NCBI GenBank assembly: GCA_033675265.1
Contig: JAUJYZ010000968.1
Span: 62,001-126,000, forward strand
From: Actinostola sp. cb2023
Lineage: Eukaryota; Cnidaria; Anthozoa; Actiniaria; Actinostolidae
DNA length: 64,000 nt
Direction of reading: 5' to 3'
The position numbers were made by a program, and so were the translations under genes. Shown piece after piece: positions 47,378 through 60,800 of this stretch. Below the pieces are notes generated by a model. It saw only the letters and a list, made by a program, of their open reading frames with translations, was not told the origin of the DNA and ran no database searches. How positions within the stretch are numbered: position 1 is the first letter of the stretch; every line of letters begins with the position of its first letter.

Positions 47378-50300
47378 ATGTCATCGACTAAGCGCAAAAG
47401 ATCGGCAGGATTAATAACAACTATGGAGCTGAAGAAACAGAAAGGATTTGGGTATAATCTATCTACGAAATTATGGTAAGAAAATATCAATCTTGTGTTT
47501 TTAATATTAAATGCCTAACATAGCCTAAAAATATAATCTTTTCAGCGTACTCAGAAATTTTCAATACCAGAAAGATGCTTTTACGTCAATAGAAGATATC
47601 ATGTCAACAGTCGAAAGTGAAAAGGAAAACTTAGAGCTCGAGCTTCTGGGCTCTTCAAGAAGTTCAATCGGAAGAATTGTAGCAGACTTGTGGGGAGAAG
47701 ATGGGGTAAAAGGCAAGAAAATTATCAGAAAAGGAGAACCAGATAGAAAAGGATACAACAACCTAGCCAGGAGAACGACCGATTGCTGTGAGAATGCTAT
47801 TTTTCCCATGTCGATGTTTGACAAACTGTGCACTGATAATATAGTGAAGTGTCACTGGCATAGAGTCATAAACAACGATAGCTGCCTTTCTTTTGTATGC
47901 CACGAACCATGGTTTCTGGATGGCAATAGAAACTGCACAGAAGTTAATGTTACACTCGACAACGAACAGTTCAAGTTCGAAGTAAAAAGCCAAGGTTTTA
48001 GAATTCCAGTTGAAGAATTTGAAATGAGCAAACAACTGAGGGGCCTATCTGTGAAGACACAAGTCCAGATCATCACTGAATTTATTGACAATTGTTCAAT
48101 TTGTTGCGGTTTCCCGCTTGCCCAAGGAGAAACAACCTTGCAAACCTCGGCAAAGCACAGGGTTGTATCCTTATCAAGTTTGGATGGAACAACTGAAAAA
48201 AGAGTATTTTCCGAAAAATGCAAAGTTGTCACACCTGGTAATGGTTTGTGGTGCTCATCTTGTTCTGTTCTTATTAAAATTGAAAACAAAAAAAAATCCA
48301 GAAAACAAGCAAGGGGTACAGATCTAGAGCCACATCAATTCTGCAATGAGCGTTACTTCTCCGAGTCCGATTGGCGACAGAAAACTGAATCTATGGCAAA
48401 GAAGCTAAAGGCTGCAAAGGTCAGAGAAGAGAGACTCATGGCCAAGTTCGAAAGAGAACTTCTTGCGATGGAAGAGGAGGATCACAATGATCTTAAAAAA
48501 ATGATGGAAGACAATGGAAAGGAGAACCTTCCAGAAGACATGATGACTCTTTGGGATCAACAAAAAAAATACTTGAGACATCCTCAAGCAAAGGATACCG
48601 TTGGCATCCTAAGTGAGTAAAATCACATAATTTAATATTTTGTTGAAAAGTTCAAATTATGAAAAAATCCTTCTCTAATTATTTCTATGCATAATAATTT
48701 TTATATCAAGCAACATAAATGCTCTCCAAGGGCCCTCTGTAAAGGGAAATTGGCCTGGGAATAATGATATATTGCTTATATTTGTACACTGAGTTGTTCT
48801 TTTATACCTGTAGGATAATCAAATTGTGCCTAGAACTATATTGCAAAAACCCACATGTGTTGGAGCCTCTGAGAAAAGTTATGCATCTCCCAAGCAATAG
48901 GACAATTAGGTAATACCTAATTAATATTTGGGCTAGCTTGCCTCCATTCGTCCATTCATCCATCCATTCATTCATCCATGTTATGCATTCATTCATTCTT
49001 CGATCAATGCATTCATTTATTCATCCATCCATGCATTCATTCATCCATGCATTCATTCATCCATCCATTCATCCATCCATCCATCCATCCATCCATCCAT
49101 CCATCCATTCATTCATTCATCCATCCATCAATTCATTCATCCATCAATTCATTCATTCATCCATGCATTCATCCATGCATTTATCCATCAATTGGCATTC
49201 ATTCATCCATGCATGCATTCATTCATCCATGCATTCATTCATTCATCCATCAATTCATTCATTTATTCATTTATTCATGATCACTGTTATTTAAGTCCCA
49301 GTGAAACAATATTTATAACTTACAATGAAATATATACATTTTTTTTACTTTTTTAAAGACATCACAAGAATAATGTAGAGCAACGGCCAGGATGGAACAG
49401 AGACATTATTAATTGGTGCTTGAAGGATGCAAAGTCAAGAAATCTACAGGACTGGGATTACTGGGGAGGTTTTGTGATTGACGAAATGAAAATAGAGGTA
49501 TTGATCTAGCATCATTGTATATCATCATGTATATTGGCAAAACAAACTCTTTAGAACTGTTACTGGTCAGCTATAATATCACAAATTGCTACTCAGTGTA
49601 TATAAATTATTAATAACTAAAATTTGACTATATACATGTATATACATTTACTTTACAATGCTACTACATTTTCAATGTTTATTCAGGAGAATGTTGAGAT
49701 GGTCGTCCAAAATGGAAAACATCGTCTGGTTGGCTTTGTTGATCTGGGAAAGTTACATGATGACATGCAAAACCTAAGCGGTGAGTGCAAAATAAAATCA
49801 GGCTACATTCAGCATAATGTAGCCTGATTATTACTAAGTTATTGATTATTATTATTATTGATTATTATTAATGTAATAATAATAACAATAATATGTGCCA
49901 ATAATAGTGCTCTGATCATTGTTATAGATAGTGGCGCTATATAAAATATATTATTAATAGATATAAAAATAAATACTATAATAATATTATTGTAAGTGCT
50001 AGCATGCATAGTGTGGCTACGAGTGTTGTATAATGTGTTGCATTTAATGTACATACTGGTGGGCCCATGGTTTTCATGATGGATTGTAAGGGGTATAATA
50101 CATGTATATATATATATATATTTGTAGGTTCTTTAACATCAAGCATCAAGCATCAAGAATATATTGTACAAATTATGTACATATGTAAAATAATTTTTAC
50201 ATATTTTAAATCTAATGCATTTTTTATAATTTATTATTTTCCAGCACAACATTAAGAAGATAAGAAACAACATCACTAAGAGCAATAAAGCGAAAAACCA

Positions 50301-50460
50301 AGATGCCTTACTGTTGGAGGAAAAATGATCCTTTGGTCACAATTGGAGGCTGCATATAATTTTGACCAGGACTTCACTTCTCTACATATTCAGGAAATAT
50401 GTAACCAGGGGGCTTCGGTATACTTAAGCTAGCTAACTCAAATGTATTTATTTAATTATT
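47378..50460 (+). pseudogene. P-element/THAP9-like transposase remnant
   Basis: Exon 47378-47475 (MSSTKRKRSAGLITTMELKK), then a long exon 47546-48615: CVLRNFQYQKD, CSICCGFPLAQGE, LWCSSCSVLI Cys pairs, then a coiled coil (ESMAKKLKAAKVREERLMAKFERE) and LWDQQKKYLRHPQAK. A one-base frame change there gives KGYRWHPK at a donor. Next exon 49360-49497: HHKNNVEQRPGWN..WGGFVIDEMKIE; then about 49688-49780: VEMVVQNGKHRLVGFVDLGKL. IDEMKI and GFVDLG are blocks around the first Asp of P-like transposases. After 50245: KKIRNNITK, then a frame change to GGKMILWSQLEAAYNFDQDF. An expected exon after KGYRWHPK is missing. Decayed. Confidence 0.6.
48945..49282. repeat. CATT/CATC tetranucleotide microsatellite
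   Basis: About 340 bp of mixed CATT and CATC units, within an intron of the P-like remnant. The Ser/His/Ile/Phe frames read through it are artefacts. Confidence 0.97.
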
Positions 50461-50509
50461 TATTTATTTAATTACCATACTTAAAGTATAGCTTTCTGTA
50501 AACATTTAA

Positions 50510-53500
50510 GAGACGCCGACGGTATATATCGAGACTATTTCTTCAGTTGAGAATTTTTTTTTTTTTTTTAATATCACTAAAACAACCCCTTAGGTAACCT
50601 ATTTTAGGAAATGATATTAAAAGCTTTGAGCGCTTTTTCATTTTGACGAATTTTGCCAAAAACTGAAAATTTGGCTTGATGGCGTTTTGGGGCTTGTTGA
50701 AACGGCCAAAATGTAGGGGAAATTTAGCGACTTGTAAAAACGATACGGAAAGTACAATAAAAACAATACTCAGCCCATTTATGACAATGCTCTTTGGCTT
50801 TAAAATCGTCGTATTTGTTTCTCTCTACCTTAAGTTTTTGCTTTGCTTTTGACGTTTTTATAAGGGCACATTATGCGAGTTTTAAAACAAGACAAAATAA
50901 GCTCGAAATGCGATGAGCCTAAATGACTCCTGGTACATTCATTTCTAAGAAAAAAAGTTCACAGTGACAAAGGTTGGTTATCATATTTATCAGATATAAA
51001 ATATGGAGCTTGGGAAATAAATATTGGTCCAAGTAGAAATAAATCTGTCATACCAGGTAGACGGGGATTACTGTGCTCAATTTCCAAGCCGTCAACTCGG
51101 AGTACTCATTTAAACAGAATATTAAATGCCGAAGCGGCTCTCTATTACTTGTAGCTTATGGCCCATGTTATTTAACTTGATTGTCACCAGTATATCCAAC
51201 TTGATCCGAGATTCTTATTCGGAATTACAGAAGATAATTGCCTTCTTTCGTCGCGATAATCAGAAAGTAAACACCGAAAATTACCGGTAAATTACCATAA
51301 TGTCTGACAAGCTAACAAAAACACCCAAACGAATTATTTCAAATGAGTTCTAACCGTCTATGCATTACATGTTTCAAATTTATGAAAGAATACATTCGAC
51401 TAATGATTTAACTAATGTGAACCGAAAACAAAATTCGAAAACTATACTCGTTGACATTTACTGAACTTCCGGTCACGTTAGACAGTCGTGAGTGCCTGGG
51501 TCACGCTAGTTAGAAACACAAATTAATCCTTAATTATTAGCTCATAAAGAAATAATGAAACATCCATGTTTAACTTGCTGTGAGGTAAAGATTAATCGAA
51601 TTCGAAATGAAAATAAGTGCATTCATGTCCTAGATCATTGACCTGAAATCTATAAATAACTTAGCTCATGTACAAACAGTAAATTATTTTTACAGTGATT
51701 TATACTCGCCAAATCAGAATACAGCAGCCTAGGTCTTTTACATTTTCATCGGCAGTGTGATTGCTAATTGTACAACAATTGCAAGTCAAGGACATTTTGT
51801 AAAGCCGCGTTTCGTCGAGATCCGTTATTCACCTGTTCACTGACTTTGCACGCAGTCAACACAGGGATCCCATAGATATTTTACAGATATAGGCAAGTAT
51901 AAAAAAGTCGGTATGTGAAAGTATATTTTTGATATACGTCATCCGATACTTTTTGTTCAAATAAACGACCTTTGGATTTAACAATATATATCAATAAATC
52001 CCCCACAATAGTACTATTGGGAAAAATTATTGTAGACCAAAAATCTGCATTTTTTACAAAATTAATGTAGTTTTGAATTAGTAAGCCTTCTTGGATTTGG
52101 CCGATATTTACAAATATTCCGAGTTCCAATTTCGATTGTAAATATAGTCATGCACACTGACAACTGCACTGGTTGAGAACTTCCAATAACAATGCAATGT
52201 ATGGAGCTTTTCGTCGAATTGGGCGGTGTGGTACTTCTAGCTCAAGTGCTTCACAAATGTTCTGCAGTTCAGCAAGCTTCAAATGCTTCAAGGTATTCTC
52301 TTTAGCCATAATGCAAACATTGTACTGCTCGTACATTATTGGGTGTTGTAGTTGAATTGATGACATTATTATTTCTCTTGCTTTTGCGAAGTTAGCTTCT
52401 TCTTCATTCGCTTGGATATCCTGATCATCGGCAGCTTGGTGGCGAACCTTGGCAGCCATACGGGAGAAGTACGAGGCGATCTGCTGTGGTGTTAAAAACT
52501 CTGGCACACCGAAAAGCCGTCTGCCATCAGTAACCTGGGCACGTCTCATTTCTCGTGCTACCATGTCCACATCTTGTTTTCTCCCTGTTGCTTGGCCTAT
52601 TTCAAACTTGGCATTCAAGTACGCTTTCTGCTTGTCATTGAAACGGTATGACTTTTTGGTTGTCCTCAATGCCCATCCCTCTTTGCACCTATTCTCAGGC
52701 ATGGCAACAGTGGTTAAGACAGGATTCAATACCGGTATAACGCCAACGCCCTCTTCTAAAGCTGATTTGTATCTGATCTTTGCTAGGTCAAACAAAGAGT
52801 ACTTCTCCAGAGATTTTGTACATTGACCAATGGATAAGTGGTTATCTAATGCATGTAATCGTTGAAATACTCGCACGCATCCATCTTGAGGACAAGTATA
52901 AACACCTGATATCTGAATCTCCTCCGCGAGAGGATATTCACTTGATGCGGACGTCTGCTTGGATCGCTCGTTGGTAGATTTGTCTTGCTTGGATTTGATA
53001 CCCTTTGTTCCAAGACACTTAAAAGTGGCAGGTGAAAATGATGACGAAAGCCATTTGTGCTGAGACTCTGTAAAGTAAAGCAGTACAGTCATTGTCAGAA
53101 GAGATAATAAAGCATACCATAGTTTACTATGGAAGATAGAAGACGTCTGGATTTAGTTTTCAATATGAAGAACAAAATAGTAATCATGAATCATATAATC
53201 TGCATCTAAATGAAGTCAGTGACTTCTCATTTACCAGAGGATTGATTTTCCAATCTTATCGTTTTCCCATTACCAATGTTATAGGCACGCCAAGCTGTTA
53301 TGGTATCGTCGGAATTGAATTGAAAGTTGTTCAGTTTACTGATGCTTGGAATCTTCTGTACATTATCATTCACAGAATCGTTAATGGTGTCCATTGAAAC
53401 GACTCTTACACCTTCTATGCCTCCACTAGAAATAAGTGCAGCTTTTAGTTGATGCGCTGTTGTCACGTCGTTACCTTCATTAATGTACATTCGGACATGT

Positions 53501-56500
53501 GTTTTACATGTGGCTGCTAGTCTGTCTGCGGCGCCCTTTCCACCCTGTGGATCACTGAAGTCAATGCCGGCGATCTGGATTCCAGTTGATTTTGCTATCA
53601 CAGGACATGTCAGTATGGTACCATGTGAGTGATAACATCCGGCATTGTCCTGACGGAAGTATGCCTTCTTGATTTCCTTGTGCTCGTGCTTTAGGGTTTT
53701 TAGCACGTCTTGCATGATACGCACTACCACAGGGCTGTCCTGGCTACATGATTGAATAACATGTATGAAGCCCTGCCACTGGAGCACACTATCCACGCGA
53801 CGGTATACAACAGAGATATGCCAAGAGATGCCTCTCTTCCCAAACCAGTCTGCTTGAGATTCTCTGTAACGTTGAGGCAAGAATTTCATTGCCCAGTCAT
53901 TGATAATTAGGACGGTCTCGTGATCCAATTGTTGAAGAACATCAATGCGTGCCTGATCTTGATTGGTACATCGCAAAATATGGCTCTTCCACGATTGAAT
54001 GGCAAGCACGGCTGACTTTATAAGGTATACTGCCTCAGCTCGGTCATCCTCGGTCCCAAATGTAGCTTCGTTGACGCCCTTTTCAATGGTATTCAGGGTT
54101 TGCGTTAGAGCTTGGCATCGTTCGCAATTTTCTGGATGGTTATGCTCACACCACTTTTTGTAATCTAGATCGTCACCATCACTTAACGAAAACACAATGC
54201 AGTGGTCTGATACTTGTGAGTCACAGCATAGGTGAACCTGTTAATATAAATATAAACAATAGCTTTAGGATTATTACTATAGTTTTGTATGGTACAGAAT
54301 CAACCTAAGAAAGTTATACCCTGTAGTAAACAATTAAGGCCTGCTGCACTCCGATAAAAGCTACTGCTGCACTATACAGATGATAATATATCGAACGCTT
54401 CAGCTCATTTTGTATTAAATGAATTCGACCCCCAGTCCCTACAGCGAAGTGTATGCTATATCACTCTCGGCACGCTATAAAGAGACATCATTGGTCATAG
54501 CTCTTGCAAATGCTTACCTTGTAATCACCTTTGAGGTACAACTTGGCCGATCTGAGAGCATCAAACGTCTTCTTCTCCCATTCTTGACCGGCACCCAACT
54601 CACCTATTTGACGAACAAGCGTCACCAATTCGTCAAACGCTCGCGCGCCCTCGGCAGCAAAATAATCCAAGCCTTGAAGTGATTTCCGAACAGTGGCGCT
54701 GGTAGAAGAGATCAAAGCTTTCCAGAGGTCACTAGCATTGTTGCGAGAAACGGTATTGAGAACAGCTGATACAATATCTGCAGATCTCTTCGTGTAGCGT
54801 TGTCTCGTAGTTTCACTTGCCTCATCCCAATCAAGCCATTCTCTTTCTATTGGTGCAATATCGCATGCAACCAGGAAGTCGTTGAGTTTACTACGTGGAT
54901 CATTATTTGTGGAAGGAGGATCATCGCTGTAAGTTGAGGCCGTACTTAGGGTATCCAGAGAAAAGACAGTCTCATCAGCAATTTCAAGCTCGGTAAATGC
55001 TTTTGTGATATTCTCTATAGAATTATTACTATCTTGAGAAGATTCATTGCTGCTAATCTGCCAACGGAAAAAAAAATATTGGCGTGCATGGAATGCATAT
55101 GATTGATATATGCACGGTAGTGTGAACCATTGTTTATTGAAGTACCACACACCTATATTACATCAGTATAGTGATTTTAATTGGATGTTTAATGTACTTA
55201 CATCAGTAGTAATTGTCATAGTTGTTGTCGGCTGAACCAGTATTTCTGCCGGCAAATCTAGATCTGTCTGTGAAGTGTCATTTAGATATCGATAGCACGT
55301 AGTACATATGGCTGAAATAATGGCAATAAATAAATACAAATGAAGAACTAACGATTCCACTCCTCCCCAGTCCCCCTCAGCCTGTTTTGACGCGACGATC
55401 AAACTTGTATTTTTTAGGGTATTCGCGACAGATTGCTAAAAGGAAACTGTACAATTTCAGGTTACTAAGTATTTTTTTAGGTGGGCAGTTTTTACGGCTT
55501 GGTATTTTTAGGGCATTTTTTTAAGGTTTTCGATTCTGACGGTCATCCGTCTCCCTCTCCCCAGGGGGAGGGGGAGGGAGTTTTCTGGATACTTACGAGA
55601 TCCAACTTCAATGAGTTTTCCTGTATTTCTCAAAATAAATGCAGAATGTCTGCATTCCATTCTCCGATCACCCTTTGCTTTATCAGACTTATGTGCAGCT
55701 ACTTGGTTAGGTACAGAGCAATTGGCTTTATTGCTTCTCCAGCGAATGCCATAGTTAGTTCGATGGCGAGGACAAATAGTAAGAGACAAATGTGTTTCTT
55801 CAACTTTAAAAATCCCTAACAAAAACGATTCAGATATGTAATCAGTGATAGCTTAGAAGTGAGGTGTTGCTCAACAAATCATAGTTTTTATGTAGAACAG
55901 AAAAATCTTACCTGCTCGCGCTAGTAACAGTTTAATTTCGCTGTCAATGTCCTGGTCAGCACTTATTTTGTAAAGCCTCAAGTGGGAGGACACATCTCTG
56001 GAACAATCTCTAATGGTAACACACTCACCATAACCAGGATAGTCTGAACTAATCCCGCAAGTTACTGATATTTCTTTTACATGTAAAAGAGATGAAAAAC
56101 TGCACGACGCCATCAATATTGCAACATCAGGAAGATATATAATTTATTCATATTGATAACTGATTGCGACAGCTTGTAATTTGATCTTACAAAGTGGACT
56201 GCGTGCAAAGTCAGTGAACAGGTGAATAACGGATCTCGACGTACAAAATGTCCTTGACTTGCAATTGTTGTACAATTAGCAATCACACTGCCGATGAAAA
56301 TGTAAAAGACCTAGGCTGCTGTATTCTGATTTGGCGAGTGTAAATCATTGTAAAAATAATTTACTGTTTGTACATGAGCTAAGTTATTTATAGATTTCAG
56401 GTCAATGATCTAGGACATGAATGCACTTATTTTCATTTCGAATTCGATTAATCTTTACCTCACAGCAAGTTAAACATGGATGTTTCATTATTTCTTTATG

Positions 56501-57534
56501 AGCTAATAATTAAGGATTAATTTGTGTTTCTAACTAGCGTGACCCAGGCACTCACGACTGTCTAACGTGACCGGAAGTTCAGTAAATGTGAACGAGTATA
56601 GTTTTCGAATTTTGTTTTCGGTTCACATTAGTTAAATCTTTAGTCGAATGTATTCTTTCATAAATTTGAAACATGTAATGCATAGACGGTTAGAACTCAT
56701 TTGAAATAATTCGTTTGGGTGTTTTTGTTAGCTTGTCAGACATTATGGTAATTTACCGGTAATTTTCGGTGTTTACTTTCTGATTATCGCGACGAAAGAA
56801 GGCAATTATCTTCTGTAATTCCGAATAAGAATCTCGGATCAAGTTGGATATACTGGTGACAATCAAGTTAAATAACATGGGCCATAAGCTACAAGTAATA
56901 GAGAGCCGCTTCGGCATTTAATATTCTGTTTAAATGAGTACTCCGAGTTGACGGCTTGGAAATTGAGCACAGTAATCCCCGTCTACCTGGTATGACAGAT
57001 TTATTTCTACTTGGACCAATATTTATTTCCCAAGCTCCATATTTTATATCTGATAAATATGATAACCAACCTTTGTCACTGTGAACTTTTTTTCTTAGAA
57101 ATGAATGTACCAGGAGTCATTTAGGCTCATCGCATTTCGAGCTTATTTTGTCTTGTTTTAAAACTCGCATAATGTGCCCTTATAAAAACGTCAAAAGCAA
57201 AGCAAAAACTTAAGGTAGAGAGAAACAAATACGACGATTTTAAAGCCAAAGAGCATTGTCATAAATGGGCTGAGTATTGTTTTTATTGTACTTTCCGTAT
57301 CGTTTTTACAAGTCGCTAAAGTTCCCCTACATTTTGGCCGTTTCAACAAGCCCCAAAACGCCATCAAGCCAAATTTTCAGTTTTTGGCAAAATTCGTCAA
57401 AATGAAAAAGCGCTCAAAGCTTTTAATATCATTTCCTAAAATAGGTTACCTAAGGGGTTGTTTTAGTGATATTTAAAAAAAAAATTATTTTTCTCAACTG
57501 AAGAAATAGTCTCGGTATATACCGTCGGCGTCTC
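50510..57534. mobile_element. Complete 7.0-kb TTAA transposon with about 1.34-kb TIRs (Sola3-like?)
   Basis: Left TIR about 50510-51857, right TIR about 56198-57534, starting GAGACGCCGACGG and nearly identical throughout; a 12-15 bp difference near 51800/56240 and poly-A/T length are the main changes. TTAA flanks both ends (50506-50509, 57535-57538). One intact 6-exon gene (-) fills the interior. High TIR identity and an open gene suggest recent insertion. TTAA targets occur in piggyBac, Kolobok and Sola3. The protein is not piggyBac or the THAP-type Kolobok seen here; Sola3 is my best guess. Confidence 0.9.
52148..56116 (-). CDS. Putative DDE transposase with C2H2 finger, intact (998 aa)
   Basis: Exons 56116-55912, 55815-55597, 55311-55202, 55057-54518, 54237-53235 and 53067-52148, all with GT/AG sites: 2997 nt = 999 codons. 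N terminus MMASCSFSS; a Cys/His region (TICPRHR.., SPICTTCYRY); a helical middle (LDYFAAEGARAFDELVTLVRQIG). The core has CEHNHPENCERC, IINDWAMKFLPQRYRE, FGKRGISWHISVV, FRQDNAGCYHS and DFSDPQGGKGAADR, with candidate catalytic acidic residues in NDW, RQDN and FSDP. The C-terminal part has a C2H2-like finger (YTCPQDGCVRVFQRLHALDNH) and a helix-turn-helix-like tract (FNDKQKAYLNAKFEIGQATG, EFLTPQQIASYFSR). I recognise it as a protein family common in cnidarian and other invertebrate genomes but cannot name it with certainty. Lying alone between long TIRs, it is almost certainly the transposase. Confidence 0.78.
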
Positions 57535-57754
57535 TTAATAGCAAAAACTAACGATACAATACAATATGATGTGAAATTCTTTATACGACGTTTCGATGTC
57601 ACACGTCTGACATCATCATCAAGTATATAATTATTGTTCAAGTGCACAGTTAATTTTTACTGAAAAGGTGTAAATTATTTACTTGATAATGATGTCAAGA
57701 CGCGACATCAAAATGCTGTATAAATAATTTCACATTGCTAGTTTTTGCTATTAA
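57535..57754. mobile_element. 220-bp TTAA foldback abutting the 7-kb element
   Basis: Ends TTAATAGCAAAAACTA and TAGTTTTTGCTATTAA, with further inverted segments inside (ATGATGTGAAATT.. / AATTTCACATT; CTTGATGATGATGTC / TACTTGATAATGATGTC). Its left TTAA is also the right TTAA of the 50510-57534 element. The minus strand has TGATGATGTCAG..TGACATCGAAAC, resembling but not matching a hammerhead core. Confidence 0.75.
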
Positions 57755-57853
57755 TATGTAAATGACTTAAATTAGTTGGATGCTATATATTTACATTGTA
57801 ATTCGTAGAATTGTTCTTCCATTATCAATGATTTCACTGAAACTTAAGGTAGA

Positions 57854-60800
57854 TTACTCTAAGAATCTTGGAAATGGAATTTGTCTATCCATTGCATCGT
57901 CACATGAATTAATAGTAGTAATTGCTGTTACAAACCTGTTTACCATATCTTGCTTTTTATCACTTGATTTGGTTTTAACTCCATAGGCCTGGCAAAGTTT
58001 TTGTAAATATTTCTTTATGTATACCCTTGTGATCCCAGCCTTTCCATACTTTGCTACATATGATGACAGATGAAAATGAGTATTTGTTTTTCCAGTACTG
58101 TTGTCTTTCAAAATCTGCTCAAAAGGAAGATGGTTCTTCTTTTCTTCCGTAGCCTGTTTTCTTTGTAGTACCCTTTTACGGTGTTCACACGTTTTCTTAA
58201 GTTGATGTGCCCTCCTAAAATCTTTTAAGAATTGGCATGCACCCATCTTTAGGTAGCGTGTTATTATACTTATCATCATCTCCTGGATCGAGGCCTATAA
58301 TTAATGTAACAAGAAATTTATAAGACAAAATATTTAATGTAGATCGACATCTATATAGACATACATGTATGTGAGGAGTATAAGTGTACATGGTGAGATA
58401 TATGGTTTTATCTAACAATTAATTGTGCCAGTGTAAATGGTACATGTATCAGATTTCTACTAAAAGTTACAATATTAACAGTATAATCAGACTTTGTAAC
58501 TTGAATTGATTAAAATGGTATTTCTTTCCCAGATGTCTGGGTAAATTGTCACAGTCATACATATATAATTATGAAAATAGGTAAATTATAACCTGTTTGT
58601 AACGTACCTGGTTATTTTCTTCCACTTCCCCAAAGATGTCGACCCAAGAGGATAAGATGGCTTGATCTTCCTGGATGGTTAGCAATGCTTCGTGAAAGAA
58701 GTTTTCTTTGTCTCTAGATTGATGGAGCCTAGAAAGATTGACCAGATCAATTCTTTTTTGCTCTAAATGTTTGAAAAAAACAAATGTTTCATCACTAATG
58801 TGCAACAGCCCACGTTCTCGGTATTGCCTGTCTTCTGTTACATCCAGAGTGCCTGGGAACTCTGTGTTGTCTGCAATCCAAGCATATTGTACAACTGCAT
58901 GATCATCTAGAAGCTCACACATTTTGTATGCTACATCTACTGATTGGTTAACATCTTCATTAGTCGACATCATGTTTGCACGCACATATGTCCTTCTCTT
59001 GTTCAGCTCTTTTCGAATAGCCCAGCCACCAACATGCCGTAACTTTGCAAGGCCTTCCAGTGGCATTTCCTCCACTGTTATACCTGTGACTGGTGCTTCC
59101 TGGTGATTCTGAACAACTTTAGCTGCAATAACTGCAACAAACTGTTCATATAAATTCAGGCAAACTGTTGATCCAATAGAAAGGTGTTCCTCTTGCAGCT
59201 CCTCAATCATGAACATGGCTCTCAATTCTCTTCTATAATCAACTGTATTCAGCAGATTTACATATAACAAGTGAGTGGCATATGTTAGATCCTTCCTTGA
59301 AATGTACAATTCATCCATGTTTGCTTCAATGTGCTTGGAGAATATGTTGTAAATTCTTAGCCACTGAATTCTTGAAAATAATTGAAGTTGTTCCAGTTTA
59401 TCAACCTGAACTTCTTGTAATACAAAGTTTTTTCTTTCTGCAAATTCAGCTTGTGGATTGGGAATCATCTGAGTCATTAACAGTTCCTCAGTATTTAACG
59501 TTTCTGGCAAATCAGCAATTTCATTATTCTCTTTTAAGGGTAATAACACATTAGCTAAATCAGATACAATAACTTCCTCTTCTTTTTCAAAAAAAGAACT
59601 AACCAGACCATCGGGATACTTATCCATGGACAATGACTCTGGTGCATCAGCATCCTCATCTCCAAAATTTTCACCTCTATCGCTTACATTAAAATATTCA
59701 GGAGACAGCTCCTTTTGATTACAACAAGTGTGATCCTCTTTTTCTACATTTGTGTTGTTGCATACAGTAACAGCATCTTGAGGAGGAGCTAATAGCTGAT
59801 TGGGATGAAAATTGCAAATCTGAATGTGGTCTTCATTTCGAACACGTGAAACTGCAACATAAATTAGTCCTGAAACAAATTCTTTTGTGCAATGGACAAC
59901 AGCACCAGGCAAGGTAAGACCTTGGACTTTGTGGCAGGTTGATGCATAGAACAAAACTAATGGGAATTGTGTCCTTGTCCCAACAACTTCACCTGTCATC
60001 TTGTTCCTTTTTGACCATGTCTGCCTTGTTATAAGAATCCTTCCCATTGCACCAAAATCTACTTCTAACACACCGTTCTTTTCTGTTTTAAATACTCCTG
60101 ATGTGCCATTCTTCAAGTTGTCATTCAGATTCCAGACTAGCATCACTTTTGCATTTTCCTTTAATAACAATGTCTGTGATGCTGGACAGCTGATTCCTCT
60201 CACGTCTCCTTGATCTTCACATGTGTACTGAATTCGTTCACCAGGCATTTCAGCAAGCAGTTTTAGGTTGTGGAGTTCCACCGATAGTTTCTTGAAGTAA
60301 ATGTGAACGTTGTCACCAGCGATCGGTCTGTTGAGAGACCTCAAATAGACACTTGTCTCTTCTGTACAACGGCCCAGACGCAATTCTTGGATAGCTCTGA
60401 TGAAGCGCTCGTATGCGTTGTCTAGTCTCATCATTTGAGTCAGCATATATCTATGAGGGATAGCCGCATCAAACAATAACGATTTGAACATGAATTCACC
60501 ATCGTCGAAAGCATTCGGAACCGGCTTTAATTGCAAAAACTCTCCAACCAGAATGATTTGCTTTCCACCAAAAGGTTTTCCATTCCCGTTTACGTCAGCG
60601 ACTCTTTCGTGAATTGCGTTAACGAGTTCAAAGATCCTCCGACTCGACATCCCTGCTTCGTCCCAGATAATAACATCCGCAGATTTTATTCTTGCTGCAC
60701 AATGCGGAAGCATAACAGATCGTGAAATGACCATCTCCGAAGGCATATCTGCGGTTAAAAGAGCGTAGTGGGAATGGACTGTTTTGCTTTTTATCGAACC

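Noticed and set aside
48938..49294. 100-118 residue frames rich in Ser, His, Ile, Phe
   Set aside because: They are translations of a CATT/CATC microsatellite.
57580..57620. Hammerhead ribozyme in the 220-bp foldback
   Set aside because: The CUGAUGA box is not exact (TTGATGATGATG) and stem II spacing is off; at best degenerate.
58924..60725. Plus-strand frames over the helicase
   Set aside because: Shadows of the intact 792-codon helicase exon on the minus strand.
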